Shown: positions 1-4,665 of the stretch, in pieces
How the letters are laid out: every line of letters begins with the position of its first letter
How positions within the stretch are numbered: position 1 is the first letter of the stretch
From: Spirochaetaceae bacterium
Lineage (GTDB): Bacteria > Spirochaetota > Spirochaetia > Treponematales > Breznakiellaceae
Assembly (NCBI GenBank): GCA_031267955.1
Contig: JAIRYB010000127.1
Location: 1 to 5,344, forward strand
Length of the DNA stretch: 5,344 bases
Direction: 5' to 3'
The notes under the pieces: generated by a model
Told to the model about the DNA's origin: nothing
Seen by the model: the letters and a program-made list of their open reading frames with translations, nothing else
The model's database searches: none
Made by a program: the position numbers and the translations under genes

Positions 1-9
1 GGGGGATTT

Positions 10-1134
10 ATGTATTACAAAGATGACTGGGACAAGGCAAAAGACAATCTCCGGGCGTTTTGGAATGGGGAAGACATCGGCCGGCCCTGTATGGCGGTAT
101 TCGCGCCCCGGACTGAAAACTCCAGGCAGTTTCCGGAACTGCAGAGCGGCCCCTGGACCGGAAGCATGGAACAGTACGCCGATGACGATATTGAATCGAT
201 TACAAAATGGTGGATCGATCCGGAAGAAAACCGGAAACACATGGAATACTGGTTTGAAAACACGTACTTTGGCGGAGAGGCCCTGCCGGCGACCCATACC
301 AATTGGGGCGCAAGCGCCGCCGCGGCTTTTTTCGGCAGCACTCCCCGCTTTAACAAGACCAGTGTGTGGTACTCCACGGTAATTCATGACTGGGATGAAT
401 GGGAATGGCAATTTGAGGAAGAATCAAATAAGTGGTGGAGGCAAATTCGGGATATTGTAGTTCACCTGACCGCCCACGCGCCGGGCAGGTATTTGGTCGG
501 TATGCCCGAATTCGGCAACGCGGCGGACAATCTTTCCCTGATGCGGGGAATGGATGATCTTGCCATTGACTGCATTGAAAACCCGGAACGGATTAAAGAC
601 GCTATCGAGGTAATGGATCGGGTTTGGATTAAGCTCCACGAAGATCTCTACAACATGACGCTCGCGGTCAACCAGGGAGGCGGCGTATTGCCCTGGATGA
701 CCCTCTGGGCGCCGGGGCGAATCGATCAGCTTGCCTGCGACTTTTCCAGTATCATTTCGCCCGCGATATTTAAAGAACTTTTTGTTCCGGAAATTGACTT
801 GATGGGATCGTGGACGGAATATGGCACCTATCATCTTGACGGCCCTAAATCCATGGCGAACACGCTGGATACCCTCCTGGAGATTCCCTGCATCAAGACC
901 ATTGAATACACTCCCGGTATTGGATTTCCGCCGACGACCACGCCGGAATACATCCCCGAATACAAACGGATATTGGAGAAGGGAAAACGGCTCTACCTCC
1001 TTGCCAATCCCGACGAAGTCCGGCCCCTTTGCGAATCGCTTCCCAGAAGGGGCCTCTATATCTGTACCTTTGCCAATTCGCGGGCGGATGCTGACCGAAT
1101 GGTACAAGACGCCTACCGCTGGAGCGGGAAATAA
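10..1134 (+). CDS. Uroporphyrinogen decarboxylase-superfamily protein (UROD-like TIM barrel), substrate unknown
   Basis: A complete 374-residue cytoplasmic protein with no signal peptide. The ATG follows GGGGG by four bases, a good ribosome binding site. Family signs are the N-terminal pattern with WNGEDIGRP (residues 18-26), TNWG then an Ala-rich FFG (97-109), GMPEFGN (164-170), a DFSSIISP segment (244-251) and YHLDGP (274-279), the hallmark of a UROD-like clade related to corrinoid methyltransferases. It is unlikely to be true HemE, because the arginine-rich N-terminal substrate motif of HemE is absent. It also lacks the His-x-Cys zinc site of MtaA/MtbA-type methyltransferases: H275 is followed by Leu and Asp (D277). 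Relatives are often annotated as methyltransferases and lie in sugar or methyl-compound loci; that role is inference here. A LacI regulator lies 131 bases downstream on the same strand. Fold call is confident; reaction is unknown. Confidence 0.85.
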   Translation: MYYKDDWDKAKDNLRAFWNGEDIGRPCMAVFAPRTENSRQFPELQSGPWTGSMEQYADDDIESITKWWIDPEENRKHMEYWFENTYFGGEALPATHTNWGASAAAAFFGSTPRFNKTSVWYSTVIHDWDEWEWQFEEESNKWWRQIRDIVVHLTAHAPGRYLVGMPEFGNAADNLSLMRGMDDLAIDCIENPERIKDAIEVMDRVWIKLHEDLYNMTLAVNQGGGVLPWMTLWAPGRIDQLACDFSSIISPAIFKELFVPEIDLMGSWTEYGTYHLDGPKSMANTLDTLLEIPCIKTIEYTPGIGFPPTTTPEYIPEYKRILEKGKRLYLLANPDEVRPLCESLPRRGLYICTFANSRADADRMVQDAYRWSGK

Positions 1135-1166
1135 CTCAGATCCCGGCGGACAGCGGCAAGAACTCA

Positions 1167-1196
1167 TTGACAGAGATCGGAAGGGAAGGATACTAT
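1167..1196 (+). promoter_or_regulatory. Candidate sigma-70 promoter for the LacI-family gene
   Basis: A perfect TTGACA -35 box lies at 1167-1172. A TACTAT -10 box (4 of 6 to consensus) follows at 1191-1196 after 18 bases; GATACT at 1189-1194 with a 16-base spacer is the alternative. Transcription would begin near 1203, giving a leader of about 63 bases that contains the palindrome at 1242-1257. This suggests the regulator can be transcribed independently of the UROD-like gene. No strong terminator is visible between them, so read-through is also possible. Confidence 0.4.
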
Positions 1197-1241
1197 ATTT
1201 TTGTTAGAGGGGGCATCAAAAATTTTAATTGCGGTTATTCC

Positions 1242-1257
1242 CCCATATAAATATGGG
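1242..1257. promoter_or_regulatory. Perfect 7-base-arm inverted repeat over the lacI-family ribosome binding site
   Basis: CCCATAT and ATATGGG flank a central AA. The 3' arm includes GGG at 1255-1257, the only Shine-Dalgarno-like sequence ahead of the ATG at 1266. Two readings are possible. It may be an operator through which the LacI-family protein represses its own gene, since such proteins bind palindromes of about this size, although the usual central CG is missing. Alternatively the transcript folds here and hides the ribosome binding site. Neither is demonstrated. Confidence 0.4.
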
Positions 1258-1265
1258 TAATCTTT

Positions 1266-2273
1266 ATGGTACGAAAGAAAGGACAGGTAACACTTAAGGA
1301 TATTGCTCAGGCCCTGGATCTTTCCATTAATACCGTATCGTGCGCCCTGAAAAACCGCAACAGTATCTCTCCGGAGACGGTCAAAAAGGTCAAGGAAAAG
1401 GCTGAAGAATTCGGGTATATCCCCAACAGTGTGGCAAGTTCCATACGAACCGGTTACACAAGAACAATCGCCATTATTCTAGGAGATATCGCCAACGCTT
1501 ATTTTGCGATTATGGTGCGGGAACTGGAACGTATTATCAGCAAAGAAGATTATGTCGCGATGATTCTGGTTACAGACGAAGACCCCCAATTGGAAAACAA
1601 GGCGATCCAGGCCGCGCTGTCCAAAAATGTTGACGGTATTATTCTTTTCCCGACATGCAGGACCGAAACCGGAATAAACCTAATCCGCAAAGTGGGTACG
1701 CCTTTTATCCTAATCGGCAGGCGCCTTCCTGATTCAAACATGGATTACATTATCAGTGATGATGTTAACGGCGGTTATCTTGCCGCCCGGTATTTGCTGG
1801 ACAGGGGGCATAAAAGGATACTGCTTTTTGCCGGGCCGGACTGCGTATCCAGCGCTTTTGAACGCAAGCTTGGCTATCTTAAGGCAATGGAAGCTGCGGG
1901 AATTATCACGGACGATCTGGTAATTTCCTGTGATATAACGGTAAATGAAACAATGAACCGCTTAATCAAAAAAACATTGCAGCGCCGGAAAGATTTTGAC
2001 GCGATTTTTACCTACAATGACATTATCGCGTTTCGTATTATCCGTATTGCACGCCAAATGAAAATTGCCCTGCCGGAAATTGTTGGTTACGATAATATCC
2101 AGTCAAAAGTTGATTTTGGTTTCGATCTGGTATCCGTAAATACCTACAAGACCCTGATGGCGGAAAAAGCGGCAGCGTGCCTTTTTTCGCGGATTCACAA
2201 TCCCAGGGAAGTTGACGGCTATTTTAACGAAGTTGTCCCCGTTGATCTGAATTCGGCGCCTGAAAAAATATGA
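1266..2273 (+). CDS. LacI/GalR-family transcriptional regulator
   Basis: A complete 335-residue repressor-type protein of normal family length. The helix-turn-helix is at residues 9-28 (VTLKDIAQ, then INTVSCAL), the hinge helix at about 53-61 (PNSVASSIR), and a periplasmic-binding-protein-like effector domain starts at about 67 (TIAIILGDIANAYF). Conserved effector-domain landmarks are SDDVNGG (164-170), RGHKRILLFAG (180-190), the Tyr-Asn-Asp at 250-252 and VGYDNI (273-278). The effector, probably a sugar or related small molecule, cannot be inferred. Oddities: the arginine normally ending the TVSR motif is C26; the DNA-intercalating hinge leucine of LacI corresponds to I60; and the loop before VGYDNI is about three residues short. 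A sampled 60-base line (1501-1560) is about 42% GC against about 62% in a sampled pheT line. The ATG has only a weak GGG eight bases upstream. The UROD-like gene upstream is a reasonable candidate target. Confidence 0.93.
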   Translation: MVRKKGQVTLKDIAQALDLSINTVSCALKNRNSISPETVKKVKEKAEEFGYIPNSVASSIRTGYTRTIAIILGDIANAYFAIMVRELERIISKEDYVAMILVTDEDPQLENKAIQAALSKNVDGIILFPTCRTETGINLIRKVGTPFILIGRRLPDSNMDYIISDDVNGGYLAARYLLDRGHKRILLFAGPDCVSSAFERKLGYLKAMEAAGIITDDLVISCDITVNETMNRLIKKTLQRRKDFDAIFTYNDIIAFRIIRIARQMKIALPEIVGYDNIQSKVDFGFDLVSVNTYKTLMAEKAAACLFSRIHNPREVDGYFNEVVPVDLNSAPEKI

Positions 2274-2288
2274 GGCGGCGCGAACTTC

Positions 2289-2317
2289 TTGATGTTTGGG
2301 AGAAGACAGCTTAAAAT
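2289..2317 (+). promoter_or_regulatory. Candidate promoter for the HxlR-family gene
   Basis: TTGATG at 2289-2294 (4 of 6) and TAAAAT at 2312-2317 (5 of 6) are separated by the ideal 17 bases. Transcription would start near 2324, almost at the first ATG (2326), so the message is either leaderless or translated from the ATG at 2335. ATGACC occurs at 2316-2321, overlapping the -10 box, and again at 2335-2340; this repeat could be an operator but is short enough to be chance. Confidence 0.4.
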
Positions 2318-2325
2318 GACCAGGT

Positions 2326-2724
2326 ATGGAAAATATGACCGGGACAGGGGCGGAAGGGGCGCTTTGCGAACAAAAAGCCCGCGCCAAATGCCCCTGTTCG
2401 GCGTACTGCCCCCTGGAAAACGCCATGCGCCTAATCGGCGGGAAATGGAAGGGGCCGATTCTCTGCGCCCTGCACCAGGACGGCACGACCCGCTACAATG
2501 AGCTGAAACGCAAAATTCGCGGCATTACCAACACGATGCTGGCCAGTTCCCTAAAAGAACTGGAAGAATGCGGGTTGGTACAAAGAAAACAGTACGCCGA
2601 AATGCCTGTCCGTGTGGAATATACCCTTACCAGCGCCTGCGATGATCTAATGCCTGTTTTGAACAAGCTCGCCCTGTGGGGTATAAACGCGGCCCGGCAG
2701 CGATCGCCGCTTCCGCCGGCATGA
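2326..2724 (+). CDS. HxlR-family winged-helix transcriptional regulator with Cys-rich N-terminus
   Basis: A 132-residue DNA-binding protein. Residues about 28-120 match the HxlR winged helix: CPLENAMRLIGGKWKGPIL (28-46) opens the domain, RYNELKRKIRGIT (56-68) and LASSLKELEECGLVQRK (72-88) form the recognition region, and VRVEYTLT (95-102) is the wing. Members usually act as dimers, many sensing oxidants or electrophiles through the cysteine at the start of the domain (C28 here). Unusually, C14, C22 and C24 precede it, giving a C-x7-C-x-C-x3-C array that could bind a metal or cluster or form disulfides. Other cysteines are at 47, 82 and 105. The start is uncertain: ATG 2326 has almost no ribosome binding site, and ATG 2335 (Met4) is in frame; both retain all the cysteines. 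The gene converges on pheT. Its target is unknown, and no oxidoreductase or resistance gene adjoins it. Confidence 0.92.
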   Translation: MENMTGTGAEGALCEQKARAKCPCSAYCPLENAMRLIGGKWKGPILCALHQDGTTRYNELKRKIRGITNTMLASSLKELEECGLVQRKQYAEMPVRVEYTLTSACDDLMPVLNKLALWGINAARQRSPLPPA

Positions 2725-2748
2725 AGCGCTTACCGGAAAGCGCGGCGG
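2713..2748. terminator. Possible bidirectional terminator between convergent hxlR-family gene and pheT
   Basis: GCGCTT (2726-2731) pairs perfectly with AAGCGC (2738-2743) around a six-base loop. Outside this, CCGCC (2713-2717) can pair with GGCGG (2744-2748), leaving an eight-base bulge on one side. The position between two convergent stop codons (2724 and 2753) suits a shared terminator. Against it, only TATTT follows on the plus strand and no T-run follows on the minus strand. Confidence 0.3.
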
Positions 2749-2752
2749 TATT

Positions 2753-4519
2753 TCAGGCCCCGCCCCGCAGCAGCGCGTCCAAATCGAGCTCCCCGGCGGT
2801 ACAGGGCATGGCGACGCCCCAATTCTCCAGCACTTCCGGGTGAATCTCCCCGAACACGCCGATAGGATTCCCCCGGCAGACTATGGACGCGGCCCGCCCG
2901 GGGATGAAACGGCTGTCGTCCGATTCCTCTACCGCGTACTCCCTGGAAAGGTAGTAAAACAGAGTTTGTAGCTGCCCGGCGGCGGTATTGAAATTGGCGT
3001 CCCCGCCGGCATGGAGAAAGCCCGCGTACTGGCGCGTCGATGTGCCGTAGTTTTCCGCATCGTCCCGGTAGGCCACCTTGCCTACTTCAAAGATACGGTG
3101 GGGGTACGCCGAGTGGCCCGATACCGATTCGCTCATCAAAAGGGAAGCCAGCACGGAATCCCGCACGTACTCGTAGCTTTCCGTCATGGGATTGGCGATG
3201 CGGATTATTTTGCCGCCGTCGCCCCGCATCTTCTCCACCAGGTCCTTGCGGGAACCCAGGTAGTTGTAGATCATCTCCTGGTAGCCCAGGCCCACAAAAA
3301 TTTCCTTGACCCGGCGGCTGAAAAGGGTAATCGGCGTCAGCCTGCCGACGGTAAAATCGCTGGGCCTTTCCGGGCTAAAGCTGCCAAGGCCGCGGCCTAT
3401 CATCACGTCTTCCGCCACATCCGCCGCGTGGAGAAAATCGTTCCGGTACTCGGGCGGGTAGGCCTTTACCCCGTCCTTTTCTTTGTTTTCGCCCCGCTCA
3501 ATGCCGGCGGTTTTTTCCGCCCTTACCCCCATGCGGCCCAGGGCCTTTACACAGTCATCGGCGCCGATCTTCTCGCCGAGGAATCTTTCCACCCGATCCA
3601 AAGAGCAAAAAACAGATTCCTGGAAATAATACGGCGTAGTAACGCTGCGCCCGTAAGGCGTGTCGTATTCGTACTGAACCTTTACCGGCTCAATGGAAAA
3701 GCCCTGGTCCGCGAGATCGCAGGCCACAATTGAAGCGGCCAGAGTCACAGAGGGCATATCGGTCCCGGTAAGCTCCACAAAAAGATCGGAATCCCCTACC
3801 TGTACCGCCCCGATTCCGGCGGAGTTAATAATCGGCGGATAGGACAAAATTCCGCCCTTTGAATCCAGCAGCAGGGGATGCAGGGGTTCGTGTTCCTGGA
3901 TAGAGGCGTATTCTCTGCCCTTGGGATGCTGTTTCAGGATTTCCCGCAGGGTAAGCGGCGTATCCCACTGGAGGGGTACGAAGGATACTGAATCCGGGTC
4001 CACCGCCCTGTAGACTATAGGCCAGTTTATGATGGCGGTACGGTAAAGCCCCATGGAAATAGTCCGGCGCTTGCGGCCGAAATTCCAGGCAAGTTTTTCC
4101 TGGGTCTGGATCATGTCCCGCAAAGACGCGTCGGTGATCGCCCTGCCTGCCGCGATAAAGCCCGCGAGGTATGGCCGCACCTGGCGTACCGAAGCCTCGA
4201 CAAGTACTTCCCGGCCCGCGGGCCGGGAAGTGGCCGGAGATGAAAAGAAAGGGTATTCCGGCCGCGCGCCTCCGTTATACACCCTGAGCTGGCGCGCGCA
4301 GCCTGCGGTAGCCCAAAGATCCGGCCGGTTTGTATCGTTTAACTCGATTTTAAGGGTCCTTTCCGCCTGGGGAAGGCTTTTATCCTGGCCTTCGGACCAC
4401 GGGTCTGAGTCCAATTCGGCCTTGGCGCAGCTAAGGGCCTCCTCGAATTCTTCCCGGTTTGGCCAGCGCCGGCCCGCCAGGGCGTAAAAAACATCCTCGT
4501 TTACTTCAATTTTGGGCAT
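2753..4519 (-). CDS. pheT: Phenylalanyl-tRNA synthetase beta subunit, archaeal/eukaryotic type
   Basis: The 588-residue cytoplasmic beta chain of the alpha2-beta2 enzyme that charges tRNA-Phe with phenylalanine. The length and N-terminus (MPKIEV, with no tRNA-binding EMAP-like extension) fit the archaeal-type form found in spirochaetes. Visible parts in order: B1 start with the ELNDTNRPDLW motif (59-69) and ARQLRVY (75-81); linker (about 82-105); B3/B4 editing-type domain (about 106-270, with GRKRRTISMGLYR at 148-160 and SYPPIINSAG at 226-235); B5 domain (about 295-375, with YPPEYRNDF at 354-362 and DVAEDVMIGRG at 367-377, whose acidic residues suit Mg binding); and the catalytic-like core (about 390-588), including HRIFEVGKV (474-482) and GEIHPEVLENW (557-567). 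The ATG has AGAGG (4525-4529) five bases upstream. It is transcribed alone here; pheS is not in the window. The linker DNA contains a perfect 26-base palindrome. Confidence 0.96.
   Translation of the reverse strand: MPKIEVNEDVFYALAGRRWPNREEFEEALSCAKAELDSDPWSEGQDKSLPQAERTLKIELNDTNRPDLWATAGCARQLRVYNGGARPEYPFFSSPATSRPAGREVLVEASVRQVRPYLAGFIAAGRAITDASLRDMIQTQEKLAWNFGRKRRTISMGLYRTAIINWPIVYRAVDPDSVSFVPLQWDTPLTLREILKQHPKGREYASIQEHEPLHPLLLDSKGGILSYPPIINSAGIGAVQVGDSDLFVELTGTDMPSVTLAASIVACDLADQGFSIEPVKVQYEYDTPYGRSVTTPYYFQESVFCSLDRVERFLGEKIGADDCVKALGRMGVRAEKTAGIERGENKEKDGVKAYPPEYRNDFLHAADVAEDVMIGRGLGSFSPERPSDFTVGRLTPITLFSRRVKEIFVGLGYQEMIYNYLGSRKDLVEKMRGDGGKIIRIANPMTESYEYVRDSVLASLLMSESVSGHSAYPHRIFEVGKVAYRDDAENYGTSTRQYAGFLHAGGDANFNTAAGQLQTLFYYLSREYAVEESDDSRFIPGRAASIVCRGNPIGVFGEIHPEVLENWGVAMPCTAGELDLDALLRGGA
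4206..4231. repeat. Perfect spacer-free 26-base palindrome inside pheT
   Basis: The half ACTTCCCGGCCCG at 4206-4218 is followed directly by its exact reverse complement at 4219-4231; the flanking bases (T4205, G4232) do not pair. In pheT it encodes residues 97-105 (TSRPAGREV), in the linker between the B1 part and the B3/B4 domain. In RNA it could form an 11-base-pair stem with a CGCG loop. It may be an in-frame palindromic insertion, a cruciform or mRNA hairpin, or a chance product of GC-rich sequence. Confidence 0.85.
4232..4263. repeat. Inverted repeat next to the pheT palindrome
   Basis: GGCCGGA (4232-4238) and its reverse complement TCCGGCC (4257-4263) are separated by 18 bases. The left arm abuts the 26-base palindrome. 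A seven-base arm in GC-rich DNA is weak evidence alone; its contiguity with the palindrome is why it is listed. Confidence 0.4.
4263..4298. repeat. Second inverted repeat in the same pheT segment
   Basis: CGCGCGCC (4263-4270) and GGCGCGCG (4291-4298) are exact reverse complements 20 bases apart. They cover codons from about residue 74 to 86 of PheT, which include the conserved ARQLR segment, so this repeat is at least partly constrained by protein sequence. Confidence 0.4.
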
Positions 4520-4537
4520 GACAACCTCTACAGCAGC

Positions 4538-4566
4538 ATAATACGGTATAAAAACAATATTGACAA
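4538..4566 (-). promoter_or_regulatory. pheT promoter
   Basis: Read on the minus strand, TTGTCA (4566-4561, 5 of 6) and TATTAT (4543-4538, 5 of 6) are spaced by exactly 17 bases. Transcription would start about 10-12 bases ahead of the pheT ATG, leaving just room for the AGAGG ribosome binding site. The short leader makes tRNA-dependent or peptide-dependent attenuation of pheT unlikely from this promoter. Confidence 0.6.
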
Positions 4567-4588
4567 CAGGGAATAGTCTGATTATCCT
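4560..4588 (+). promoter_or_regulatory. Divergent promoter for the LRR-protein gene, sharing -35 DNA with pheT
   Basis: A perfect TTGACA at 4560-4565 is followed after 17 bases by TATCCT at 4583-4588 (4 of 6). The -35 box overlaps five of the six bases of the opposite-strand pheT -35 box. The leader of about 70 bases (roughly 4595-4665) is GC-rich and includes a small GCC-GGAA-GGC hairpin at 4611-4620 with a GNRA-type loop; no known riboswitch was recognised. Confidence 0.45.
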
Positions 4589-4665
4589 CGATATCGAAAT
4601 GCCCGGCGCTGCCGGAAGGCGCGGCCCCTGTAACAGAGCCGCATCATACCAAAAGGGGGAAGACC

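Noticed and set aside
10..1134. Annotation as hemE (true uroporphyrinogen decarboxylase)
   Set aside because: The conserved HemE N-terminal substrate-binding motif is missing and the YHLDGP signature belongs to a different branch of the superfamily.
424..1167. A 247-codon open frame on the minus strand opposite the UROD-like gene
   Set aside because: Its translation shows no recognisable domain, and the plus-strand protein has clear family motifs across the whole span; it is an antisense shadow.
2285..2305. CTTCT/AGAAG inverted repeat after the lacI-family gene, considered as a terminator
   Set aside because: The stem is only five AT-rich pairs with an 11-base loop and no T-run, and it overlaps the better-supported hxlR-family promoter.
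3011..3733. A 240-codon plus-strand frame opposite pheT
   Set aside because: It is rich in Arg, Ala and Pro, as expected of the complement of a GC-rich gene, and lies wholly within well-supported pheT.
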